Shown one piece after another: positions 34,870 through 42,240 of a stretch of DNA of 64,000 bases. The translations under genes and the position numbers were made by a program. A model generated the notes under the pieces. That model did no database searches, was not told the DNA's origin, and saw nothing but the letters and a program-made list of their open reading frames with translations. The DNA comes from an uncultured Collinsella sp. (lineage in GTDB: Bacteria > Actinomycetota > Coriobacteriia > Coriobacteriales > Coriobacteriaceae), in contig UQHQ01000007.1 of assembly GCA_900540945.1 (NCBI GenBank), positions 20,132-84,131 of the forward strand, in the 5' to 3' direction. Position 1 is the first letter of the stretch. Every line of letters starts with the position of its first letter.

Positions 34870-34903
34870 GCCGAGCCGCGCAATACGGGCGGCTCGGCTT
34901 TTT
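34870..34903 (+). terminator. Terminator of the suf operon
   Basis: A perfect 10-bp stem, GCCGAGCCGC (34870-34879) and GCGGCTCGGC (34889-34898), with a 9-nt loop, is followed by TTTTT. It lies 40 bp after sufU. Confidence 0.92.
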
Positions 34904-35500
34904 CATAACGCCTCGGACACACAAAGTTCGCGCGTCCGGCGCTCGCCCTGTCATTTACCGAACAGCCAGCCGCAAACACGGACGTTTTCCACAGTGCCAA
35001 CGGCTAGCGACAGAGCCACGGGCACCCCAAGCAACGCCCCATGCCCCGTCCTGCTGGGCTCCGGTTCGCTTCGCGCCCGCCACAGACGGGTCCCATAGGG
35101 TACGGCGTGCATTTTTGCGAGTTTTCAGCACGCCAAGTTGCGTGTATACGCATTGAAAGCGTTAATCAACGTCTCCAGGCACCCTTTTATATCGTTTTAG
35201 AACAAGCATAGTGGTCTCAGGGGTCACAAGCATGCGCTTTGGAGGCACATCGGCAGGCATAAATGGCTTCGGGACCCATATATTTCAAGATTACGGCGGT
35301 GCCGACAGCACCACGATGCTGAAAACTCCGCTTTTTGCACGGTGTGGACGGGGGTAGGCGCGGGTAAAACCGGACTGAGCCGTATTTTTATGCAAGACGG
35401 CAATCGTTCTATGCATATCAAGAAGTGCAGTCAGCGTATCAAGCATTTAGAACGCAGGTTGCGGCGCATGAACGACCCCAGCCGCGGTGCACAGGCAGCC
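34904..35500. other. Long gene-free region between sufU and the RAYT-like gene (597 bp)
   Basis: No convincing gene is present; the short open frames lack ribosome sites or recognisable domains. The region contains an inverted repeat pair (35107-35340), listed separately, and several A/T-run patches. It resembles accumulated intergenic repeat debris rather than a regulatory leader, since both flanking genes converge on it. Confidence 0.5.
35107..35340. repeat. Inverted repeat pair bounding a ~230-bp segment
   Basis: GAGTTTTCAGCA at 35119-35130 is a perfect 12-bp inverted match to TGCTGAAAACTC at 35317-35328. Both copies are bordered on the outside by GTGCA/TGCAC with T-rich spacers (35107-35111 and 35336-35340). 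No open frame lies between them. The segment is a candidate non-autonomous element near the RAYT-like gene at 35501. Confidence 0.5.
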
Positions 35501-36313
35501 CTACATCACGTTTCCGCCAGCCCGCATCGCCGTCCCCGTGCGGGTCCGCACAATACGAGAAACCGTACTTTTGCCAATCCCGGTATAGTGCTCAATCTGA
35601 CGCACCGTAAATCCGGCATCGCGCAATCCAACGATAACGGCATCGCGCCGCGCCGGCGGTGCGGCTTTAACCCCGTGGAGCGGAGCCCCGAGGCTCTTCG
35701 CCAACCTGTCGGCAAAGGCGTGGCGTTCCCACTCCGTCTCTTTCATATCGCACAGCACCGGTTCGCCGCCGTCGGGCATCGCTAGCGAATAGGCAATAAA
35801 GCCCTCGGCAGAACCAAAAAGTTCAAGTACACAAGAAGGATCGGAAAATCCCCTCGTGACATCGGCCGCGTCGCTGTCGTAAGCGCGCAGATGCTCCGCA
35901 AAGCTGCTCCAGGGATAACGCTCGATTAGGCTAATGCCCTCCTCCTGCGGATCGGCGTGTACGGAGCGAATAGCCTCCATCACCTGCCAGTCGGTATCGA
36001 GCGAGCGGCGCTCAAAACGCTCACGAAATAGGCAGCCCGCGCGCCCAGCGCGCTTATTGAACCGACGAGCATACGTCAACAGCAGCCGCTGCATAGCAGC
36101 GCTCATTTCGTCCTCGTAATCCAAAAGCACCAGATCCACGTAGTCGCTCATGAGACACCAGGCCACAATCGTCACCTGGGCATCGCGGCAGCAGTCGCGC
36201 ATCAGTTCCAAAAACTCCCACCGGTCCTCGTCGCTCTCAAAGATCAACTGCCCGCCCATACCGCGGGCACAAACATGGTAAAAACCGGTGATCGTTTTCC
36301 AAACGCGCTGCAT
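35501..36313 (-). CDS. RAYT-like (REP-associated tyrosine transposase family) protein with degenerate HUH motif
   Basis: The 270-residue protein aligns by eye along its whole length with the RAYT at 52401. Shared landmarks are FYHVCARGMGGQLIFESDED for HITMRGNGKQLLFEDDKD, TIVAWCLMSDYVDLVL for TLIAWCLMGNHVHLVM, CLFRERF for HVFQDRF, and YPWSSFAEHL for YRWSSHLDYV. The metal-binding H-hydrophobic-H of Y1/HUH nucleases has become YVD, so DNA cleavage is unlikely. A Tyr persists in LLLTYARRFNKR. The C-terminus has a helix-turn-helix-like GFTVRQIEHYTGIGKSTVSR. It may be a relic, or a family member kept for DNA binding. No REP hairpin of the type seen at 52-53 kb is next to it. Confidence 0.78.
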   Translation of the reverse strand: MQRVWKTITGFYHVCARGMGGQLIFESDEDRWEFLELMRDCCRDAQVTIVAWCLMSDYVDLVLLDYEDEMSAAMQRLLLTYARRFNKRAGRAGCLFRERFERRSLDTDWQVMEAIRSVHADPQEEGISLIERYPWSSFAEHLRAYDSDAADVTRGFSDPSCVLELFGSAEGFIAYSLAMPDGGEPVLCDMKETEWERHAFADRLAKSLGAPLHGVKAAPPARRDAVIVGLRDAGFTVRQIEHYTGIGKSTVSRIVRTRTGTAMRAGGNVM

Positions 36314-36705
36314 GGCGCTCCCTTCGCCGGGATCTGCTTACCATCCAATACATCACGATTGAAACGTGCCATCAAAACATTCACGCAAAATGGCACCCGT
36401 CGACGGTAAAAGGCGGCAATCCGATGGCGAACGGCAATATAGCCACAGGTCAGGCAACGCAGCCTTGCCAAAAGCTTGACCACAACCGAGCCCCTTCAAC
36501 GGACCGCACAACCACAAACAGTTTAGTTAAATCGTTTCAATTGAAAGTTCCGCGCTTCTCGCTACGAAAACTGAGCCGTTCGCCGAATATTCCGTGCATT
36601 TCGCGGTATTATAGGGGCTGCATGTCATGTCCCTTTCGAAGGGTCGCCCGGCAATCGCCAGCCACGACCCCCAGACGGGACGCCAACACGATAGAGAGGA
36701 GAGGC
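36314..36705 (+). promoter_or_regulatory. Intergenic region upstream of the NifU-like/GGGtGRT operon (392 bp)
   Basis: No gene is seen. It separates the divergent RAYT-like gene from the NifU-like gene and should hold the promoter of the latter. A perfect 12-bp palindrome, TTTCAATTGAAA (36535-36546), is a candidate operator, and TATTAT at 36607-36612 could serve as a -10, though no good -35 lies at the right distance. A strong ribosome site (AGAGAGGAGAGG) ends the region. Confidence 0.45.
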
Positions 36706-37440
36706 ATGCAGTACTCACAGGAAGTGGAGAACATGTGCCCCGTTGCCAAGGGTGCATACCACGGCCCCGCACCCATCCCCGAGGAGGGCAAGTGGGTCCA
36801 GGCTAAGGAGATTTCCGACATCTCCGGTCTTACGCACGGTGTGGGTTGGTGCGCACCTCAGCAGGGCGCCTGCAAGCTCACGCTGAACGTCAAGGACGGC
36901 ATCATCGAGGAGGCCCTCGTTGAGACCATCGGCTGCTCGGGCATGACCCACTCTGCCGCCATGGCTTCCGAGATCCTTCCCGGTAAGACCATCCTCGAGG
37001 CCCTCAACACCGACCTCGTCTGCGACGCCATCAACGTTGCTATGCGCGAGATCTTCCTGCAGATCGTTTACGGCCGCAGCCAGACCGCGTTCTCCGAGGG
37101 CGGCCTGCCCGTGGGCGCCTCCCTCGACGACCTCGGCAAGGGCCTTCGCTCTCAGGTCGGCACCATGTTCGGCACCAAGGCCAAGGGCGCTCGTTACCTC
37201 GAGCTCGCTCAGGGCTACGTCACCCGCATGGCTCTCAACGACAAGAACGAGATCATCGCGTTCGAGTTCCTGAACCTCGGTAAGTTCACCGACGCCGTCA
37301 AGGCCGGCAAGACCCCCGAGGAGGCCATCGCTGGCGCTATGGGCCACTATGGTCAGTGGGAGAACGCTGCCAAGTACATCGACCCGCGCACCGACGAGGA
37401 GACTCACTCCGTCGCCAGCGTGTTCCCGGTTCACGAGTAG
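36706..37440 (+). CDS. NifU-like iron-sulfur cluster assembly scaffold protein paired with GGGtGRT
   Basis: From ATG 36706, preceded by AGGAGAGG, the protein is 244 residues. The N-terminal half resembles the NifU/IscU scaffold fold: GWCAPQQGACKLTLNVKDGI, then VETIGCSGMTHSAAMASEIL, the latter matching the second ligand loop of IscU-type proteins. The usual third C-terminal cysteine ligand is not evident, and a C-terminal ~100 residues (LELAQGYVTRMALNDKNEI to the end) extend beyond a bare IscU domain. It is followed after 18 bp by the GGGtGRT gene. It is not the suf scaffold acceptor (sufU is present separately), so a distinct, dedicated Fe-S or metal role is inferred. Confidence 0.85.
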   Translation: MQYSQEVENMCPVAKGAYHGPAPIPEEGKWVQAKEISDISGLTHGVGWCAPQQGACKLTLNVKDGIIEEALVETIGCSGMTHSAAMASEILPGKTILEALNTDLVCDAINVAMREIFLQIVYGRSQTAFSEGGLPVGASLDDLGKGLRSQVGTMFGTKAKGARYLELAQGYVTRMALNDKNEIIAFEFLNLGKFTDAVKAGKTPEEAIAGAMGHYGQWENAAKYIDPRTDEETHSVASVFPVHE

Positions 37441-37458
37441 AAAGGGAGGGAAATAACT

Positions 37459-38463
37459 ATGACTGTTACGTTCGAAGGTTACGAGCGCCGCGCTGACAAG
37501 ATCAACAAGTGCCTCGCCGACAACGGCATCGCCTCCCTCGAGGAAGCTCTGCAGATCTGCACCGACAAGGGCTTCAACCCGCGTGAGATCGTCAACAACA
37601 CCCAGTCCATCGCCTTCCAGAACGCCGAGTGGGCCTACACCCTCGGCTGCGCTCTCGCTGTCAAGCGTGGCGCCAAGACTGCTTCTGAGGCTGCCGCCAT
37701 CATCGGCGAGGGCATCCAGGCCTTCACCGTTCCCGGCTCCGTCGCCGAGGACCGCAAGGTCGGTCTGGGTCACGGTAACCTGGGCGCCATGCTGCTCTCC
37801 GACGACACCGAGTGCTTCGCCTTCCTGGCTGGCCATGAGTCCTTCGCTGCCGCTGAGGGCGCTATCGGCCTGGCTCTGAACGCCAACAAGGCTCGTAAGA
37901 AGCCGCTGCGCGTTATCCTCAACGGTCTGGGCAAGGACGCCGCTCAGATCATCGCCCGCATCAACGGCTTCACCTACGTGAAGACCCAGTTCGACTACTT
38001 CACGGGCGAGCTCAAGGTCGTCGAGACCATCCCCTACTCCGATGGTCCCCGCGCCGCCGTCAACTGCTACGGCGCCGACGACGTCCGCGAGGGCGTTGCC
38101 ATCATGTGGCACGAGAACGTCGACATCTCGATCACCGGCAACTCCACCAACCCGACGCGCTTCCAGCACCCCGTCGCTGGCACCTACAAGAAGGAGCGCC
38201 TCGAGGCTGGCAAGAAGTACTTCTCCGTCGCTTCTGGTGGCGGCACTGGCCGTACCCTGCACCCGGACAACATGGGCGCCGGCCCTGCCTCTTACGGCAT
38301 GACCGACACTATGGGCCGTATGCACTCCGACGCCCAGTTCGCCGGTTCTTCCTCCGTGCCTGCGCACGTCGACATGATGGGTCTCATCGGCATGGGCAAC
38401 AACCCCATGGTCGGTGCCACCGTCGCCTGCGCTGTCGCCGTCGAGGAGGCCCTCAAGGCCTAA
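37459..38463 (+). CDS. GGGtGRT family protein of unknown function
   Basis: The 334-residue protein contains the name-giving motif SVASGGGTGRTLHPDNMGAG near residue 255, as well as LGHGNLGAMLLSDDTECFAF and ASYGMTDTMGRMHSDAQFAG. This family is widespread in anaerobic bacteria and almost always adjacent to a NifU-like protein, as here, but its reaction is not established. No signal peptide or membrane segment is seen, so it acts in the cytoplasm. Highly regular, preferred codons suggest high expression. A strong ribosome site (AAGGGAGG) precedes it and a strong terminator follows. Confidence 0.9.
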   Translation: MTVTFEGYERRADKINKCLADNGIASLEEALQICTDKGFNPREIVNNTQSIAFQNAEWAYTLGCALAVKRGAKTASEAAAIIGEGIQAFTVPGSVAEDRKVGLGHGNLGAMLLSDDTECFAFLAGHESFAAAEGAIGLALNANKARKKPLRVILNGLGKDAAQIIARINGFTYVKTQFDYFTGELKVVETIPYSDGPRAAVNCYGADDVREGVAIMWHENVDISITGNSTNPTRFQHPVAGTYKKERLEAGKKYFSVASGGGTGRTLHPDNMGAGPASYGMTDTMGRMHSDAQFAGSSSVPAHVDMMGLIGMGNNPMVGATVACAVAVEEALKA

Positions 38464-38497
38464 TCGCGTCAGCGCGATGCTCATGTAGTTGAGCTTT

Positions 38498-38532
38498 AGA
38501 GCCGCTACCCACCCGGGTAGCGGCTCTTTTTT
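38498..38532 (+). terminator. Terminator of the NifU-like/GGGtGRT operon
   Basis: A perfect 13-bp stem, AGAGCCGCTACCC (38498-38510) and GGGTAGCGGCTCT (38515-38527), with a 4-nt loop, is followed by a T6 run starting within the right arm. Confidence 0.93.
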
Positions 38533-38714
38533 GTCGCCACAAAGCGTTCGAGAGCCGATATATCAGTTCTGATGGAACATGAAGTGTGAGGAGAAGGAGC
38601 CGCCAAGCGCCCCTAACGTCCACGTGCCATATTCGCCCTTTGCCGATTTATCCCATCTTTGCGATACCTTTGCCAATCTCCCGTGCGACAATGCGCGAAC
38701 GAGAAAGGAATCCC

Positions 38715-40241
38715 ATGGAATCAACTGATGTACTGGTAATCGGATCGGGCATCGCTGGCCTTTGCGCCGCCATAGAAGCAGCAAGCGCGGGTGCGACTGT
38801 TGCCATCGCAAGCGCCGGCAAGACCATGAGCGGATCGAGCTTCTTCCCGGGCACCTGGGGCCTCGGGCTTATTGGGCCCGTCGACGAAGACGACGAACAG
38901 GACCTTATCGACACCATCCAGGCCGTCGGCGGCGGCGTTGCCGACCCCACGCTCGTCCAGACGTTTGTCCACGGTATCCCCCAAGCGATTGACTGGCTCG
39001 AACAGGATCTGGGCGTAGAACTCCAGCGCCCGCAAAGCGCCGAGAGCGCCCAACAAAAGCAATTTATCCCCTGTTTTGACCATAAGACGCGCAATTGGCG
39101 CGGCCTGACCCGAAAGCCTCTTGAAGACGCGTGTGCGGCCCAGATCAAGTCTCTTGGCATTCGTCTGCTCCCCCGACACGAGCTTATAGACCTTGTTGAA
39201 AGCACAACCGAAAAGATTACCGGCGCCGTGCTCTACAACCAAACAGACGAGCGCATCGTGACCTTTACAGCAAAGGCCACCGTCATCGCTGCGGGCGGCA
39301 CGGGCGGTCTGTTCGAACGCAGCCTCACTTCGGCCGATGTACTCAGCTCCTCGCAGGCCATCGCGCTGGCGCACGGTGCATCGCTTACTAATATAGAGTT
39401 CATGCAGATGATGCCCGGTTTCATTGAACCTAAGCGCAACCTGGTCTTTAACGAAAAGACCTGGCGCTACGTCACGTTTGACCAACCGGTCGACATTGCC
39501 AACGAAAAGTTAGACGATCTGCTTGAGCAACGCTCAGGATATGGCCCCTTCACTTCGCGCTTAGCTTCCCGCGCCATCGATCTTGCTGTCGATCAAGCGG
39601 GTGCCGAAGGTCTGGCGCTCCACTACGACTTCCCGCGAGAGAATGTCCCCGAGTTCGTGCAGACATTTGCCACTTGGCTACAAGACGAGCATGGTATCGC
39701 TCCGAGCGACGAGATGCGTGTGGCGATGTATGCCCACGCGGCCAACGGCGGCATCAAGATCGACAGGACCGCGTACACGGGCGTTGAGGGCCTCTACGCC
39801 TGTGGCGAGGCAACAGGCGGCATGCACGGCGCCGACCGCATCGGAGGGCTGTCGAGCGCCAATGGCATCGTATTCGGGCGCATTGCGGGCGCATCAGCGG
39901 CTCGAGCAGCACTGGACGCTCCCGAGGCTGACGCACCGGTGGATGTCGCCCTCCCCGAGCATGGCATCGCTACAGCAGTCGCCGAGCGCCTAACCCGCTG
40001 CCTCAAACACACAATGAGCACCTACTGCATGATCAACAGGACCGAACCAGGCCTATCCGAGGCGCTTCAAGAGCTTGAAAGCCTACAAGACGAGGCGACG
40101 TCGCTGCATAATCCGCACGCCTATGACAGCGAAATCGCTGCCCTCGCCCGCTTACAGTCGCAGATTCAGCTGGCAACGGAGATGGTCAAAGCCATGCGCA
40201 AACGGACTGAAAGCCTCGGTTCGCACTATCGAGCAGACTGA
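38715..40241 (+). CDS. FAD-dependent oxidoreductase, fumarate reductase/L-aspartate oxidase flavoprotein family
   Basis: From ATG 38715, with AAAGGAA upstream, the protein is 508 residues. The FAD-binding motif VLVIGSGIAGLCAAIEAASAG is at the N-terminus, TVIAAGGTGGLFE near residue 195, and YACGEATGGMHGADRIGGLS near residue 365. The last matches the conserved FAD-binding block of the fumarate reductase/NadB flavoprotein family. There is no signal peptide, no flavin-attachment domain and no linked Fe-S or membrane subunit. NadA or NadC genes are absent nearby, so aspartate oxidase is possible but unproven; a soluble reductase is equally likely. It appears monocistronic. Confidence 0.85.
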   Translation: MESTDVLVIGSGIAGLCAAIEAASAGATVAIASAGKTMSGSSFFPGTWGLGLIGPVDEDDEQDLIDTIQAVGGGVADPTLVQTFVHGIPQAIDWLEQDLGVELQRPQSAESAQQKQFIPCFDHKTRNWRGLTRKPLEDACAAQIKSLGIRLLPRHELIDLVESTTEKITGAVLYNQTDERIVTFTAKATVIAAGGTGGLFERSLTSADVLSSSQAIALAHGASLTNIEFMQMMPGFIEPKRNLVFNEKTWRYVTFDQPVDIANEKLDDLLEQRSGYGPFTSRLASRAIDLAVDQAGAEGLALHYDFPRENVPEFVQTFATWLQDEHGIAPSDEMRVAMYAHAANGGIKIDRTAYTGVEGLYACGEATGGMHGADRIGGLSSANGIVFGRIAGASAARAALDAPEADAPVDVALPEHGIATAVAERLTRCLKHTMSTYCMINRTEPGLSEALQELESLQDEATSLHNPHAYDSEIAALARLQSQIQLATEMVKAMRKRTESLGSHYRAD

Positions 40242-40287
40242 ATCGATTCACACTTTGAGTTTGATCACAATTTCTCAACATGCATCG

Positions 40288-40375
40288 AGCCCCGTAAGTA
40301 TGATTCCCCCAAGGAGAACACGCTTACGGGGCTTGAGCTGTGTTTTCCCTAAGGGAATCACGGTGCAGACAGCTC
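40288..40375 (+). other. Multiple hairpins downstream of the flavoprotein gene
   Basis: Two dyads follow each other. AGCCCCGTAAG (40288-40298) pairs with CTTACGGGGCT (40323-40333). GAGCTGT (40335-40341) pairs with ACAGCTC (40369-40375), and encloses TTCCC-TAA-GGGAA. Neither is followed by a clean T-tract. They may help end or stabilise the flavoprotein transcript, or be a degenerate repeat. Confidence 0.5.
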
Positions 40376-40415
40376 AGCTCCGCGCCCTTTCGGGTTCGAC
40401 CCAATGTGAGGTCAA

Positions 40416-40448
40416 CGAAAAAAGCGACCAGCCGAAGCCAGTCGCTTT
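40416..40448 (-). terminator. Terminator after the tRNA cluster (minus strand)
   Basis: Arms AAAGCGAC (40421-40428) and GTCGCTTT (40441-40448) form a stem. Read on the minus strand it ends in a T6 run (complement of A at 40418-40423), 10 bp after the last tRNA. Confidence 0.8.
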
Positions 40449-40457
40449 AACATGCTT

Positions 40458-40533
40458 TGGTGGGCCGTCAGGGGGTCGAACCCTGGACCTTGGGATTAAG
40501 AGTCCCCTGCTCTACCAACTGAGCTAACGACCC
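40458..40533 (-). tRNA. tRNA-Lys (anticodon CTT), copy 1
   Basis: The 76-nt gene folds as a standard cloverleaf: acceptor GGGTCGT with ACGGCCC, anticodon loop CTCTTAA with CTT at positions 34-36, T-loop GTTCGAA, and an encoded CCA end. It is identical base for base to the copy at 40577-40652. On the minus strand it is the last gene of a His-Lys-Lys cluster. Confidence 0.97.
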
Positions 40534-40537
40534 AAAG

Positions 40538-40563
40538 CTAAAGTCCGTTATGGCGGACTTTAG
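40538..40563 (-). other. Perfect hairpin between the two tRNA-Lys genes
   Basis: CTAAAGTCCG (40538-40547) and CGGACTTTAG (40554-40563) form a 10-bp perfect stem with a 6-nt loop, placed exactly between the identical tRNAs. No T-tract follows on the minus strand, so RNase processing or spacer pairing is more likely than termination. Confidence 0.65.
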
Positions 40564-40576
40564 AGGAGATATCGTG

Positions 40577-40652
40577 TGGTGGGCCGTCAGGGGGTCGAAC
40601 CCTGGACCTTGGGATTAAGAGTCCCCTGCTCTACCAACTGAGCTAACGACCC
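40577..40652 (-). tRNA. tRNA-Lys (anticodon CTT), copy 2
   Basis: This is identical over 76 nt to the copy at 40458-40533, with the same CTT anticodon and encoded CCA. It lies between tRNA-His (upstream on the minus strand) and copy 1. Confidence 0.97.
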
Positions 40653-40674
40653 GATATCAACACGAAGCAAGAAC

Positions 40675-40752
40675 TGGGGTGGGTAAAGGGACTCGAACCC
40701 TCGACCTACGGGACCACAACCCGTCGCTCTAGCCAACTGAGCTACACCCACC
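40675..40752 (-). tRNA. tRNA-His (anticodon GTG)
   Basis: The cloverleaf has acceptor GTGGGTG with TACCCAC, anticodon loop TTGTGGT with GTG, and an encoded CCA. The extra 5' G (at 40752), opposite C73, is the histidine identity element. It is first of the three-tRNA cluster on the minus strand. Confidence 0.96.
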
Positions 40753-40778
40753 GTGTCCTGTGCGCTTCGCGCTCGACT

Positions 40779-40807
40779 ATTATTGCAAGGAACGCCATGC
40801 GATGCAA
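40779..40807 (-). promoter_or_regulatory. Candidate promoter of the tRNA His-Lys-Lys cluster
   Basis: On the minus strand, TTGCAT (40807-40802) and AATAAT (40784-40779) are separated by 17 bp. The -10 matches five of six consensus bases and sits 26 bp before the tRNA-His 5' end. It is plausible but not proven. Confidence 0.45.
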
Positions 40808-40917
40808 GCCCCAATTTTCAAGAATTTTGAAAAGAGTTTTTCGAGCGCGTTTCGAGCAATTCCCACCCTTTTCATAGGAGTAAACTTGCCCCACTGCAAA
40901 CCCTCGAAAGGACCGTC

Positions 40918-42099
40918 ATGAAAGAACTCTCCAATCGCACGGCAACATTCACCGATTCAGTCATCCGCCGCATGACACGCATCTCCAATAAGTACGACGC
41001 CGTCAACCTCTCGCAGGGCTTCCCTGACTTCGATCCCCCGGCGCAGCTGCTCAACAGCCTGAGCGCCATCGCCAGCGACCCCAAGCCGCTCTATCACCAG
41101 TACTCCATCACCTGGGGCTCCCAGGCCATGCGCGAGGCGCTCGCTGCCAAGCAGGAGCACTTTATGGGCATGCCGGTCGACCCCAACCAGAACATCGTGG
41201 TCACCTGTGGCTCCACCGAGGCCATGATGGCCGCCATGATGACGGTTACGAACCCCGGCGACAAGGTCGTCATCTTCTCGCCGTTCTACGAGAACTACGG
41301 CGCCGACACGATCCTTTCGGGTGCCGAGCCCATCTACGTGCCGCTCAACCCGCCCACGTTCGAATTCGATCGCGAGGTCCTCGAGGCGGCCTTCCGTGAC
41401 AATGATCCCAAGGCCATCGTCCTGTGCAACCCGTCCAACCCCTGCGGCAAGGTCTTTACGCGCGAGGAGCTCACCTTCATCGCCGACCTGTGCAAAAAGT
41501 ACGACGCCTACTGCATTACCGACGAGGTATACGAGCACATCGTCTACGCGCCCCACGAGCACGTCTATATGGCCACGCTACCCGGCATGTTCGAGCGAAC
41601 CATCAGCTGCAGCTCGCTGTCTAAGACGTACTCCATCACCGGTTGGCGCCTGGGCTACACCATTGCCCCGGCCGAGATTACCGAGCGTATCAAGAAGGTC
41701 CACGACTTTCTCACCGTGGGTGCCGCCGCTCCCCTGCAGGAAGCCGTTGTCACCGCCCTCAACTTCGACGACAGCTATTACCAGGAGGTCCTCGACCTCT
41801 ACGCCGCCAAGCGCGACCTGTTCTGCCAGGGGCTCGATAGCATCGGTCTTGTGCATAACGTGCCGCAGGGCGCCTACTACGTCATGATGGACATCTCTGA
41901 GTTTGGCTATGACAGCGACCTCGAATTCTGCGAGGATCTCGCGTCTAAGGTGGGCGTGGGCGCCGTGCCCGGCTCGAGCTTCTTCCGCGAGCCCGTCAAC
42001 CATCTGATTCGTTTCCACTTTGCCAAGCGAGACGAGACGCTCAACGCAGCGCTGGAGAACCTCAAGTCGTTACGTGATAAAATCAAGCCGCGCGGGTAA
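40918..42099 (+). CDS. PLP-dependent class I/II aminotransferase
   Basis: The 393-residue protein is a fold-type I aminotransferase. It has the N-terminal NLSQGFPDFDPPAQLL, the cofactor Asn region VLCNPSNPCGKVF, DEVYEHIVY, and the Schiff-base lysine in SSLSKTYSITGWRLGY near residue 237. SQGFPDFDPP is typical of the subgroup that includes kynurenine/methionine aminotransferases (YbdL-like) and aromatic or aspartate aminotransferases. Substrate cannot be fixed from sequence. The start has GAAAGGA at a good distance. It is a single gene, ended by a strong hairpin. Confidence 0.92.
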   Translation: MKELSNRTATFTDSVIRRMTRISNKYDAVNLSQGFPDFDPPAQLLNSLSAIASDPKPLYHQYSITWGSQAMREALAAKQEHFMGMPVDPNQNIVVTCGSTEAMMAAMMTVTNPGDKVVIFSPFYENYGADTILSGAEPIYVPLNPPTFEFDREVLEAAFRDNDPKAIVLCNPSNPCGKVFTREELTFIADLCKKYDAYCITDEVYEHIVYAPHEHVYMATLPGMFERTISCSSLSKTYSITGWRLGYTIAPAEITERIKKVHDFLTVGAAAPLQEAVVTALNFDDSYYQEVLDLYAAKRDLFCQGLDSIGLVHNVPQGAYYVMMDISEFGYDSDLEFCEDLASKVGVGAVPGSSFFREPVNHLIRFHFAKRDETLNAALENLKSLRDKIKPRG

Positions 42100-42124
42100 G
42101 GACGGCCCAGCAACTAAAGCAACC

Positions 42125-42168
42125 AAAGAAGCCTCGCACCGCCCGCCGCGTTGCGAGGCTTCTTTTTA
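42125..42168 (+). terminator. Terminator after the aminotransferase gene
   Basis: A 14-bp perfect stem, AAAGAAGCCTCGCA (42125-42138) and TGCGAGGCTTCTTT (42152-42165), has a 13-nt loop and runs into TTTTT. Confidence 0.92.
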
Positions 42169-42240
42169 TAGCGCTTTCTTAAATGGTTTAGAGCCCTATA
42201 CTTTAGTCACGGAGCAACTCGTCCCAGTGAGAGGAATACT

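Noticed and set aside
36715..38484. 589-codon minus-strand frame antisense to the NifU-like/GGGtGRT pair
   Set aside because: It has Val/Gly/Leu/Glu-rich repetitive composition, is fully covered by two strongly supported genes, and has no motif.
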